Part shown: positions 54,566 through 64,000 of the stretch, one piece after another
Position numbering within the stretch: position 1 is the stretch's first letter
Layout of the letters: each line of letters opens with the position of its first letter
Source of the DNA: Phoebastria nigripes
Lineage: Eukaryota > Chordata > Aves > Procellariiformes > Diomedeidae
Direction of reading: 5' to 3'
DNA: 64,000 nucleotides
Assembly (NCBI GenBank): GCA_035582835.1
Contig: JAYKAV010002009.1
Location: 250,634 to 314,633, forward strand
Notes under the pieces: model-generated
What the model was told of the DNA's origin: nothing
Databases searched by the model: none
The model's input: the letters and a program-made list of their open reading frames with translations, nothing else
Translations under genes and position numbers: made by a program

Positions 54566-54635
54566 CTGCGAAGACCTGTCCCTCCGCCTTGGGCAAGAGC
54601 TGCAGGAGAAAGACGATCGCGGCGACGCCGGTCAT
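54566..54635 (-). CDS. First coding exon (signal peptide) of an unidentified secreted or membrane protein
   Basis: The minus strand has an ATG (A at 54635) with A at -3 and A at +4, an acceptable start context. It is followed by 23 codons and one extra base, then CAG|GTGAG, a consensus splice donor whose GT is at 54565-54564. The peptide starts MTG, has a hydrophobic core VAAIVFLLQLL (residues 4-14), then a polar PKAEGQ region suited to signal-peptidase cleavage around residues 19-20, and ends VFA plus the first base of a Gly codon. A very short signal-peptide exon with a phase-1 donor inside a CpG island is typical of large receptor genes. The tail AEGQVFAG resembles the equivalent region of MAM-domain receptor tyrosine phosphatases (PTPRK/PTPRM group), where exon 1 stops just before the MAM domain. 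No MAM exon is visible to the left, so intron 1 would exceed 54 kb. The exon call is fairly secure; the family is a weak inference. Confidence 0.66.
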
Positions 54636-54880
54636 CCTTCCCCGGAGTTCACCTGCCCGCCCCGCTGCCGCGGAGCCGCTGCCTCCCTGCGAATCTCCCC
54701 CGCATCGGTGGCTCGGGCGCGGCGGCGGCCCCGGCAGCCGGAGCCGCGCTGCTGCTCGGAGGAGCCGCCGGAGTGGCGGCGGGAGGCGCGGGCGGGAGGC
54801 CGCGCCCGCGCAGAGCCGGCCCCGCTGCCCCGCCGCGGCGAGGGGCAGCGCCCCGGCCCCCCTCCCGCGGATTAAAAGGC
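54636..54880 (-). promoter_or_regulatory. Presumed 5' UTR and core promoter of the minus-strand gene
   Basis: Directly upstream of the start codon on the minus strand lies about 240 bp of extremely GC-rich DNA. It includes a consensus GC box (GGGCGGG, plus strand 54790-54796), a likely Sp1/KLF site. A TATA-like TTTTAAT occurs on the minus strand at 54877-54871, but CpG-island promoters usually lack a working TATA box and this may be chance. The transcription start cannot be fixed from sequence alone. Confidence 0.5.
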
Positions 54881-54890
54881 TTCCTCAGTG

Positions 54891-55599
54891 GCTGGGTGGC
54901 GGATCGGGTTTGGTTTTTTTTAAATCCCTATTCAAGCCCAGCTGCACAGACAGGAATCTCCTGTCGGTAGCGGCTGAAGTACAGCATCGCGCCAGCAAAT
55001 CCAGGTTTCCTGCCCTGTTTCCAGCGGGGATGGAGAGCGAATGCAGGGTGCTGCCTTAGCCGGAGGACTGGAGCCGTGGCCGGGAGCGGCACGGGGGTGG
55101 GAAGGGCAGAAGCGACCCTGGCCAGCGCCAGGCGTGCGGGAAACTGCAGGTTTCAGAGGGTCCTTTGTTAGGGCGGCTGTTACGAACNGCTTACAGGCAT
55201 TTGCAGCTGAAAATAGTCATTTTCGTGATTACTCACTTTACTTTCGAGAGAGTTAACTGCTAAATACCTAATCACACCGGGTACTGCTGCACTCACAGGC
55301 TTTATACACAGGCAGGGACACAATCTTGAACACAATTCTAAAAATTGCTTTCTGCTGGCAACTTCTTTACCAAAAAAACATGCCTCTCATAAGAAATAAA
55401 GCACAAAATAGGAGACATATCAATCAACCGTCTGAGCTCGGATTTGCACAGGAAAAGGAAAGCGAAGACCACCAGGATAAAGCACCTGTTTATCACCAGC
55501 TCAGCGGGGATTGTTTTAGACGGCAACTCCGCTTTCAAAAGAAATTCCAGCGGTGCTAGGCGCGCTTTCACTCGGAGCACTTTAGGTTTCAGCGCTTCC
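54891..55599. other. Spacer between the two CpG peaks
   Basis: The spacer begins with T/A-rich sequence (54,905-54,930), has a moderately GC-rich patch at about 55,030-55,150, and then turns AT-rich. No exon, repeat family or strong motif was recognised. Short open frames here have no recognisable product. Confidence 0.5.
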
Positions 55600-56215
55600 T
55601 CGTTAACCCTAACGCCGCCCGTACTCTCACGGAACCTCCGCTCCCCCCCTCTCTGCGGTTCTTTTTAGCCCGCCCCGTCCCCCCGCCGCAGGGCACGGCG
55701 GGCGGCGCGGCCCGCCCCTAGGGGGCGGTGTTGCACCGCAGCGGCTGCCCGCCCCGCTCCCCCCGCGCGGGCCGGGGCCGCCTGAGGGAGCGGCGGCCGG
55801 GCCGCGGCCCCCGGCTGGCGGAGGCTGGCGCGGCGGCAGGGGCTCCTCACCGGCAGGAAGAGCTCTTCCCCTGCGCTCTTACTCTTGTTTTGGCCCCGGC
55901 CCGAACCAGGAGAGGAACTATAGCATTAACACCAATTTGCATGTAAAACTACTAGCTTGCATTTCACATGAAATACTCGGGAGCTCCGGAGACTCAGAAG
56001 CCACACACAAAGTATGAAGATGATGGTTTTCTTTTAGGGCTCTGGAAGTCTTCAGGACCCACTCTCTCACCTGGGGGGGATTCCTGCCTGTGCGAAGGCA
56101 CCGCGGGCCAGGAACGCAGCTGCGCCCCCCCCCCGCCGCTGCAGGGGCAGCGCGAGGCCCTGGCCGCCTGCAGGCAGCGGGGAGGGGGCAATCGGCTGGG
56201 GGTGGAGGGAGGGCG
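55600..56215. promoter_or_regulatory. CpG island, distal part, upstream of the gene
   Basis: Two further GC-rich peaks, about 55,600-55,865 and about 56,090-56,215, lie 1.0-1.6 kb upstream of the start codon. A roughly 700-bp stretch of mixed to AT-rich DNA separates them from the proximal island. GC boxes occur back to back (CCCGCCCC at 55711-55718, GGGGGCGG at 55721-55728). This could be an upstream promoter, an alternative non-coding first exon, or the start of a divergent plus-strand transcript. No convincing coding frame is present. Confidence 0.6.
55715..55728 (+). promoter_or_regulatory. Candidate CTCF-binding core motif
   Basis: CCCCTAGGGGGCGG fits 13 of the 14 positions of the degenerate CTCF core CCASYAGRKGGCRS; only the third base, C instead of A, differs. 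It lies in the distal CpG peak about 1.1 kb upstream of the start codon. The same bases also form two overlapping GC boxes, so Sp1/KLF proteins are alternative binders. Confidence 0.45.
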
Positions 56216-59200
56216 TTCGCTTGCAAAGACAAAGCACGTCTCTAGCTGCCCCCGAACCAGCTCATGTTCAATGGGTAGAAGAGACCGAAAAAGCTGTGGT
56301 GTTCGTCAGGCGAGGAGGCTTGTGGTTTTAGCACTGAAGGGCCAAGCTGGACATTTTGAGGTCACCGTTGAAGAAGTTCACATTGTAACCCTTGTCCGGT
56401 CAAGTGAGAGCGCTACCCTGCTAGCCAAGGTTCACATAACAGAGAAAACATCACCCTGCTACTGTCCAACCTAAATGATACTATGATTCTGCACTCCCCC
56501 CTCATCATCCCTACCCAGAGCTGAGTTTGAGAGAAGGTCCAAATATCTCACTCAAAACCAAATCTCCCCTCCCAGTCCATAAAAGCTCTCCAATCAATGA
56601 AGTGTGGTCCTTTTTTCAGGTGTCAGCATCACTTCAAAAATTACGGCATGCGACTATCTTTTGTTGAGTAAAAGGACAATCACAAACAAGTATACAATTA
56701 GAGATAAAGGGAAAGCAGAGAACAGAACAGTAAGGAGAAAGAAAANGTCACTAAGTAGTCTGCTAGGTAGTAGAAAGGATCCAGCCAGCACAGTAGGCAT
56801 AGTCAGAAACTGCTGAAATAATTATGTATCAATGGAAATTGCCTGGGCAATAAGAACACAGAGTCTTGAAACACAGAGATGGTGCTGGTAAGAAGTGAAG
56901 AAAACAGTAGCAAAGAACAAGCTGTAAAAAAACCAATGCTAAATCAAGTGATCACCAGTTGTTTCCATATAAACTAAATAAAAGGGAAGAAACAAAAGCA
57001 AGTCTACAATTCGTGTTCAGAATAAAAAAAATTTGATAAGTGATTTACTGAGGTCCGAGGAGCTTAGGGAGTGGAAAGCAGGGAAGCTTAATACTTCTTC
57101 CAAGGAAAGGCGTCAACCTAAGAAAAAAAATCTGCATCGTAAGGAAGGTGAAGAAGGGTAGAAGAGAAGATCCTTACCTCTAGCTGGATAAGCAGAAAGA
57201 GGTTAGAAATGGACTGCAGAACAGCCTACAAGAATCTGGAAAAAGGACTGATCAGAAGAGACAACTATACCTTAGACATCAAATAGTGTAAAGCCAAACA
57301 TTAGGCTAAACTAAATCAGGCTAAAACGTTATATTGGATTGTCTGAACTCAAAAACACTTTCTTGTGAGAAAGGAAAACAAAGAATAAGAGAAGATGCAG
57401 AATGACTGCAGTGAGGACAGGATAAAATAAAATTAGGCAGATAATTAGCACAAAAAACCCAAACTCTGAAGTGAGTATTTCAGTTAGATTTCTGTTAATG
57501 ACAAGACTGAGCTGCTAATAATCTAACTGCAGAATAACAAGCACTGTATCCATGCTGAACAATGGGAGATGTGGTATGATCAACTCTGGAGCCACTCATG
57601 TACAGGGCTTTTGGCAGGAAAAAAAAACACCAAACAAAAGTATGAGGGACTAAAGTAAAGCTAAACAAAAAAAAAAAAAGGTTATATACAACGTTGATAT
57701 TCAAATGGAAGTTAGGCAGATCCAAACTTAAAAAAAAAAGTAATTTTATAAATAAGACAAATGTGATCAGGTCACATCTGTCAAGGTTTTACCAGAACAT
57801 TCGATCGAAATACGCAGGAAATACGAGGAAAATACGCAATACTACAGAACACACACGCGGCAAGGAACAGCCCTAAAAGAGAAAGGCAACAAGATGTAGA
57901 GCTGCAAACAGAGATCACAGGGACACGAGATTAACAGGTTCTTTTAGAGTCTTGTTAAAGTTTAAATTTTTACATTAATACCATTGGTTGTCTTCTAATG
58001 AAATACACCGATGACAAAGTCAATAGATATTGGTAATGCAAGAGGATTGAAGTAGTCTTCTAGACAACATTTTTAAGGACTGGATGTATAGTGGTGGGAT
58101 GAAATCCAACTATAAAAGTCAAAAGTCGTATCACTGGAGAAGGGCAGTGAGATAACATGCTGCAGATCAGGAGTGTATCATACCATCAGTATAACTCATT
58201 TACAGCCAAGAGAACCCCTGAAATTCAAACAGGGCCATGATATGGGTTCAGTGATGAACCATCAAGCAAGACAGGGACAAGCTGTGCTCCAACCTCTGAC
58301 ACTAACCAAGAAATAGCACACGTGACTGTATATGCTTTTATGTGATCTGTGGCCTTTGCAGCTAGCACAAAGAACTAAAACCCCTACCAAATGGTCTTGC
58401 TAGATCTCTATCTTTCTGGGCTAATGTGTCCTATACAACAGTATTTTATAAAAATGGCACAAGAAAAGTTCCAAGTCTGATTCCCATCCTAGTGTTTATC
58501 ATCATAGCTTATTTTGCTGTTATTAATAACTCAAGCAAGGTCTCAAGTGGCTTAAAAAAGAAAACGTAAACATAAGTTCTGAAGTTTTCCTGAGCCTGTT
58601 GCTCGAGGCTTCTTGACTCCACAAAACTGTTCCCTCACTGTGTCAGATGAGAGAAGAAAATTTAATCCTTAGTTTTACTCACCCGCAAATGACGCGGCTT
58701 GCCCCTGGAAAACAAAGCACTAAACAACTGAAGGCACTGTCACATTATGACACTAAACGCATTTAACCAAGAAAACCTATTAAAAAAAATCAGCTCGTGG
58801 ACTTGAATCAATACATATGTTTTTGAAGTATTTAACAAACAAGTTAGTCTGTAAATATCCAAGCCTGCTATCAGGCTAGAACAGAAACATGGAGGAACTC
58901 GTCCAGTCCCCTATAGTGTGTACATCCCTCGTACCTCCAGCAGAAAACCAGCTCACAGACGGTAGCCAGGCTACCTCTGCCCCCATAGACAGCACAGTTC
59001 CTCTTCCTAAAAATAAGAGGAATACTCCACAGTCCATGTGCTTCTTTTAAGGATAGGAAAACATCTTTTTGCAGTTCTATGTGCTTCTTTGGTGGTGCAC
59101 AGGGACACCAAAACATGACTGCCGCTCAACTATCTGGGCATAGGCAGATTCCTAGAGATACAGGAGAAACTTCGCTCCATGTACACAGCATCACACAACG

Positions 59201-62200
59201 GGTGCGTAAGGAGAACCTCATCTCTTTGAGGAGTTCAGTACACATCAAGATCAGTCTGATCCAATATGGTAAACTATTTTTTTCTCCCTCAGGGTAAGCA
59301 GTATGTATATACTTATAAATAAATACACACACAATTTGCAGCTTTCATTACAGAACTACCTATTATGCAGTATCTTCCTTACAAATTAGTCGGCAGGACT
59401 CATGGGTGAAAGTCATAGGTAAAGTCCAAAGGGCAGATTAAAGCTTCCACTTCCTTATATTGTGCACTGTAAATCTGAGTCTAGAACGTGATCTGTTAAG
59501 TTTTTGTTGTCATGGGTGGGCAGAGGGGGCGTTAAAGAAAGGAAACGTAACACCTTGTGCCGTTCTCCTGATATCACTTGCAACTTCACCCATCTGTCTT
59601 CCCAATTTCCATTTTTGTTATTAAAAATAAAACTGTGTCCCAGCATTGGCTTCAATTCTCCATATGGGCACACCCATATTTACATATGTACACATGCATG
59701 TACAGACACTCCACATCTACAGAAAAGAAACACATACCGCAGCTGCACATCACCTTAAATACTGAGGAGTTAATAGTAGGCCAACTCGGTGAATATCTGG
59801 GAGCAGACCTCTGCCCAGTTGCCTGTACCCTTTAAGGGGTACCTTGTCTGTTCTTCCACTCCCACCAAGTTATCAGCACATTTGCAGATAACTATGTGCG
59901 CAAATACAGATACCAGCTGCTTTTTTATATCTGGTTACACGATGAAATCATTAATTTCAGACACATTGGCATTGATCTCTTATGCATCATCCTCATTAAT
60001 AAGTTTCTTCCTTTCTGAAGATAAAAAAACCTAACTACCAGCCATCAATTATTCAGAAATACAAGTTCACCTTTATACATGAACACAATGACACTTTCTG
60101 GGAAATGCCAAAAAGCCCTGGATCTAGCAGTTTATCTTGACAATGCTGTATCATGGAAAAGCAATATATTAATACCATAGGCAGACACAAGCAAGTAGAA
60201 AGGTACAGCAAGGCGGCAACATTGAAAGAGTCTGAAAATGTCAAACAGCCCGACAGTTCTTCTCCATTAGCAGTGAATTTTGAACTTAAACTCTTCATCT
60301 TCCTATATAATAGAATAAGGGTCAGAGTACTCTGATAAGAGTCTTTCTAAAACAAAACACAGTTTTTCATGGTTGTAGCTCAATTTATAGATAAAAATTA
60401 ATGAAAGTGCAGAGACAGCTGTAATACACAATATTTAGTTTGCCTGTCTGTAGCTTACTATACATTGTGCTTCTTTTAAAAGGCTGAACAGCAGAAGAGG
60501 CAGCACCTGCGTTCTTCATGCTGGCTGCTGACTCGAGGTGGATGAAACCCTGTACTGGGAGAGGGGATATTCCCTTTGGAAAACACCTGAACGTGCTTAG
60601 TGGAGAAAGCTCCTCGCACGCAGGTTGAGATGACAGGGACAGAAAAATCAGACCCAGTCAAAAAGGAGCCCACATCAGCAGCACAGCTAGGGAGCCTGCA
60701 AAGAAGAGCAGGAGCAGATACACAGCCAGGCCTTGGAGGCAATAAAGAGAGGCTTTTCCTAAGCACCCAGAATAGATGCTGCAGCGTTTGCAGGAAGCCA
60801 CTATGTTGTTTGATGAAAGCAAACCTGACAGACAAGGCTGACCCTGAAGCAGCATAGTGGGCAGGGGGAGACTTGCTTACCTAAACTTTTATTTTTATTC
60901 AACATTTTTCAGATCACTCTGAGCTTTCACTNTTTTAGAAAGTTCGCAATTCTAACGGTGCTAGCTGTAACTTATTTTCAAAGTAAAGAACAAAGATGAG
61001 GGATGTTGGTGTCATTACTGCCATCTTCTGACTCAGTAGTACCTTGAGCATATTTCTCTGCATGGAATATTTTTCCACCAATTCTATTATTTTTAGCTGT
61101 TTCCAAAGCACTAAACAGGGATAGCTCATGTTTTACCTGGGTTTCATTGCTTGTATGTACCATGATGTATTGCAAGATCTAGTCCTTAACATGGCTCACT
61201 TTTCCTATTAAAAGCCTCCACACAAGTTATGCTCAATATAAANTTTTCTTGTATTAACACTATGGGGAAACAGGGATCTGGATTACATATGGATAATCAG
61301 CAGGCAGTTACATGTGTTCTGCACAACTTTCCAGAGGATGCTGCCATTAAATGGGGAAGCAGGTGTCTTTTCATTTGTCACAAGAAACAGGAACAGCTCC
61401 TCTAGGTAGGGGACATAAATTTGTTGTTATCTGCCTCAGACAACTCACAGATTCNGATTGCAATAGGAGACCTCAGAAAAACATCTGAAAATGATGTTAT
61501 ATCATGGTAGATTTCAATCTATTGGGATTCAGAAATCGCTATCAAATCTGTCAGCTATAAAGGAGGGAGGCCAAATAGTTGCATTCCAGTTAAAGCCCAG
61601 TTTCTAGAGCAGGCAGTAGCATGAGCTCTGCTTTAATGAATATTTCTAAAAATTTGTGGTCAAGGTACTTCAGGGTCACTTACATTCAGGAAAACAATCA
61701 CACACAAAGAGAATGTCAGATGCAACTTTCCAGCTTTTGGGAGCTTTCCCCCATCTCTAGGTGTAATGACAGAGCACACTTACTGCCCTAACAGAAGGAA
61801 GTGACAGAACAACGGTGACTGCATTAGCACCTCTGGATGAAAGTCTCTTTTTCCCCTCCATGCAGTATAGTATTTATCCTTTGTCATTAATCTTTTTCTT
61901 TGAGGAAAGTAGAAATTCAACCTAGATCTTGTGGTTCAGCTTCACATCTAAATATGGGAAGAAGTCAACCCTCTACCGAAGTGTGTTCTGCTTGTAAATA
62001 AGGGAAAGAATAAACCATGCTCAGATACTCAGCTGTTGGAGACTGTAAATTGCCCAATTGAGCAAAGAGAAGAGAAGCCAGCAGAGGTACCTCAGAAAAC
62101 AGAAACAAAAAAACCCCAAGCATTTGCAGCCCTTTCTAGAATTTCGGCCTGATTTCCACACCCCCCCAGCCCTGTTCCTCTACCTTAATTTCTCTCTTCC

Positions 62201-62297
62201 TTTGCTCCTCCACACCATTTCAATACACTTTCTTCTGCCTTCCCAACCCCCACCTTTATTTGTCCTATCTCAAGCAAATCCATTAAAAACAAGGGAA
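56216..62297. other. Non-coding DNA upstream of the minus-strand gene
   Basis: AT-rich DNA beyond the CpG block, with a possible CR1 tail scrap at 56,465. Between about 56,640 and 57,450 it is strikingly purine-rich on the plus strand. No convincing exon was found. Confidence 0.5.
56465..56491 (+). repeat. Possible CR1 3' tail scrap
   Basis: The sequence tccaacctaaatgatactat followed by gattct resembles the last bases of CR1 elements (tccaacc, then ATGATTCT repeats). The 160 bp upstream shows no clear CR1 similarity, so this is either a very short truncated copy or chance. Confidence 0.35.
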
Positions 62298-62302
62298 CTC
62301 AC
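62298..62302. repeat. Left target-site duplication (CTCAC) of the second LTR
   Basis: CTCAC directly precedes the LTR and is repeated at 62,866-62,870. Confidence 0.9.
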
Positions 62303-62865
62303 TGTCCTGGGTTCGGCTGGGATAGAGTTAACTTTCTTTCTGGTGGCTGGTGTGGTGCTGTGTTTTGGGTTTGATATGAGAGGAACATTGATGGCCCGTT
62401 GATGTTTTGGTTGTTGCTGGGTGGTGCTTGCACCGATCTGGGACTTTTCGGCTTCCCGTGCTCTGCCAGGTGCACGGGAAGCTGGGATGGGAGCACAGCT
62501 GGGGCGGCTGACCCAGCTGGCCAATGGGGTATTCCATACCATGTGACATTATGCTCAGTATATGAACTAGGAGGGGCGGTCAAGGGGGGGGGGATCATGG
62601 CACAGGGACAGGCTGGGCGTCGGTCGGCAGGTGGTGAGGAGTTGTATTGTGCATCAGCTGCTTTTTATATTCTATTATTGTTGTTATTATTATTACTACT
62701 GTTCTCCTTTGTTTTATTTCAATTATTAAACTGTTTCTATCTCAACCCACGAGTTCTCCTACTTTTGCCCTCCTGATTCTCTCCCCCATCCTACTGGGGA
62801 GTGGGGGGGGTGATGAGCAAGCGGCTGCGTGGTGTTTAGTTGCTGGCTCGGATTAAACCACGACA
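62303..62865 (+). mobile_element. Second solo LTR of the same endogenous-retrovirus family
   Basis: This 563-bp element begins TGTCCTGG and ends CGACA. It is flanked by a perfect 5-bp duplication, CTCAC at 62,298-62,302 and 62,866-62,870. It aligns along its whole length with the LTR at 37,237-37,796, in the same orientation, with substitutions and small indels; by eye roughly 80-90% identical. It shares the CCAAT box (62,521-62,525), a slightly altered TATA box (TATATGA, 62,559-62,565), the TTATTA-type stretch (about 62,672-62,703) and ATTAAA (62,725-62,730). A run of ten G lies near 62,585. No internal viral sequence is present. Confidence 0.93.
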
Positions 62866-62870
62866 CTCAC
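62866..62870. repeat. Right target-site duplication (CTCAC) of the second LTR
   Basis: Exact match to 62,298-62,302, directly after the LTR terminus. Confidence 0.9.
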
Positions 62871-64000
62871 ACACTACTTACTGCCATCTTATAGTTCACT
62901 CTTACCAGGGTTCATCCCAGTTCAAGAGACTAAATTAAGAGCCTTGTTGCCCTATGCTAACTGGAGAGTTGGTGAAAACAAAAGTACCCATGGGGGATGA
63001 TGTTGACCTTGGAGCAAACTGATTTGTCCCACGGAAGAGCCTCTTCTCTCTCTCCACCAACTGCACATTGAACTTTGGAGTTTCAGTCTCCTAATGACAT
63101 CCGAGTTAGGCATGGGGAGATGGGCAGGGTTAAACCAAGCCACAATGCCCATTACACCTCATCACATACCTGCCCTGGAAGTGNAAACCTCTCAGGCACA
63201 GAGACCCTGTGTATACAATGCCTAGAGCAATGGGACCATCAGAAATGACTATAATAAATGTGATTAATAATTAAACAGCGAGGCCTGTCAGAAGGTGACA
63301 GGGCAGCATAACCAACACCGCCTCCTATGTCCCCAATTTACTGAGCATTCACTTTAGCAATTCTAAATCACACCCTGCTGCACTAATAAAGCCAAACAGC
63401 TCCTCCTTACAAGCCAAGTAATCAATTAGTAAGAATAGTACATCCTTTTGCAGCCAAAGCTTATTAAGAAGCAAGAGAGGCTCAAGCAGAAATATGAAGC
63501 GTGATCATAAGAATACTTGACTTATTGCATCACACCAAACTCACAGAGGCAAGGCTGTTTAACTTATGACTACTAAAGTAATTATTAATCTTCAATGTAC
63601 ATGTATATTTTCCGGTTATCTTAATACAAATTCTGCTTCTGTGGTATCTTTTCCTCCTTATCTTCCCTTGATTTTTAGGGGTGGAAAGAAGAATCAACAA
63701 CTATGGCAAGTTTAACTCTAGCTAGCATATCTGAAAGTCATTTTTCCCCCCCAATACATCAAACTCAGTATGACAAATCACAGCCAGTTCTTTCATTGCC
63801 TCACTCTGTCTTCCCTCCAAGAAATTGCAGAATCCTAATTTAAAAGTTAAGATTCCACAAGGCACATTTCACAAATTCCCAACTCGGATTAAAAAAAAAA
63901 AAAAAAAAAATCATCTGTAAAGGCCATTTAAGTTAATCAGTGAAGAATGGAGGTCTGCAAAGAGTGCTCTCAACAGCTCCAACTCGTAAAATTTACAAAA
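62871..64000. other. Non-coding DNA at the right edge
   Basis: AT-rich sequence with a terminal A20 tract. No exon or repeat family recognised. Confidence 0.5.
63891..63910. repeat. A20 tract
   Basis: Twenty consecutive A near the right edge of the window. Confidence 0.9.

Larger units (their letters stand above)
53900..54890. promoter_or_regulatory. CpG island, proximal part, around exon 1
   Basis: GC content and CpG density rise abruptly near 53,900, peak between about 54,180 and 54,870, and fall at the AT-rich sequence starting near 54,890. The block covers exon 1, the start of the inferred intron and the presumed 5' UTR. Long open frames on both strands here, up to 293 codons, run through simple GC-rich sequence rich in Arg, Ala, Gly and Pro and are composition effects rather than genes. 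Confidence 0.85.

Noticed and set aside
53994..54875. 293-codon open frame on the plus strand through the CpG island, plus long frames on the other strand
   Set aside because: High GC removes stop codons by chance. The translations are low-complexity Arg/Ala/Gly/Pro, shift register freely, overlap the better-supported antisense exon, and contain no domain.
56230..56495. tRNA-derived SINE with a CR1 tail
   Set aside because: Only the possible CR1-like tail is present; no A-box or B-box promoter was seen upstream.
62399..62776. 125-codon frame inside the second LTR
   Set aside because: It lies wholly within a non-coding LTR, and equivalent frames in the first LTR differ.
37237..62865. The two LTRs as the ends of one 25-kb provirus
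   Set aside because: Each has its own different 5-bp duplication, and the DNA between them has no gag, pol or env similarity but includes a host exon and CpG island.
1..64000. tRNA, rRNA, known microRNA, CRISPR array, telomeric repeat or processed pseudogene
   Set aside because: Looked for by eye and not found. A covariance-model search would be needed to exclude weak RNA genes.

Overview
This is a window of vertebrate nuclear DNA, most probably from a bird. The evidence is a chicken-repeat-1 (CR1) LINE fragment with a long readable reverse-transcriptase frame, a second CR1 3' fragment, and two solo long terminal repeats (LTRs) that I recognise as an avian endogenous-retrovirus family. The base composition is AT-leaning, with one sharply bounded CpG-rich block and almost no other interspersed repeats. 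There are no operons, prokaryotic genes, CRISPR arrays or phage genes.

Layout. Positions 1 to about 53,900 are AT-rich non-coding DNA, interpreted as the first intron of a gene on the minus strand. Within it lie homopolymer and T/G- or A/C-rich tracts, a CR1 fragment on the minus strand (about 29,673-30,645), an older CR1 fragment on the plus strand (about 37,190-38,229) split by a solo LTR (37,237-37,796), and a decayed MIR/CORE-SINE relic (about 39,668-39,872). Positions about 53,900-56,215 form a CpG-rich regulatory block. It holds the only coding exon I can support: minus strand 54,566-54,635, encoding a signal peptide and ending in a consensus splice donor. Positions 56,216-64,000 are again AT-rich and non-coding, with a second solo LTR at 62,303-62,865.

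How it fits together. Exon 1 encodes 23 residues plus one base (phase 1) and begins a secreted or membrane protein whose remaining exons lie beyond the left edge. The residues near the cleavage region and the phase-1 donor resemble first exons of the MAM-domain receptor tyrosine phosphatases (PTPRK/PTPRM group). This is a guess from a very short exon, so no gene symbol is given. The GC block carries GC boxes and a close match to the CTCF core motif about 1.1 kb upstream of the start codon.

No novel biological system is visible. The most useful observations are the nested LTR-in-CR1 insertion with a perfect 5-bp target duplication, the second solo LTR of the same family with its own perfect 5-bp duplication, the two-part CpG island with the CTCF-like site, and several AT-rich stretches that could be conserved enhancers. 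About 60 isolated N bases and one 10-N run limit base-level reading.
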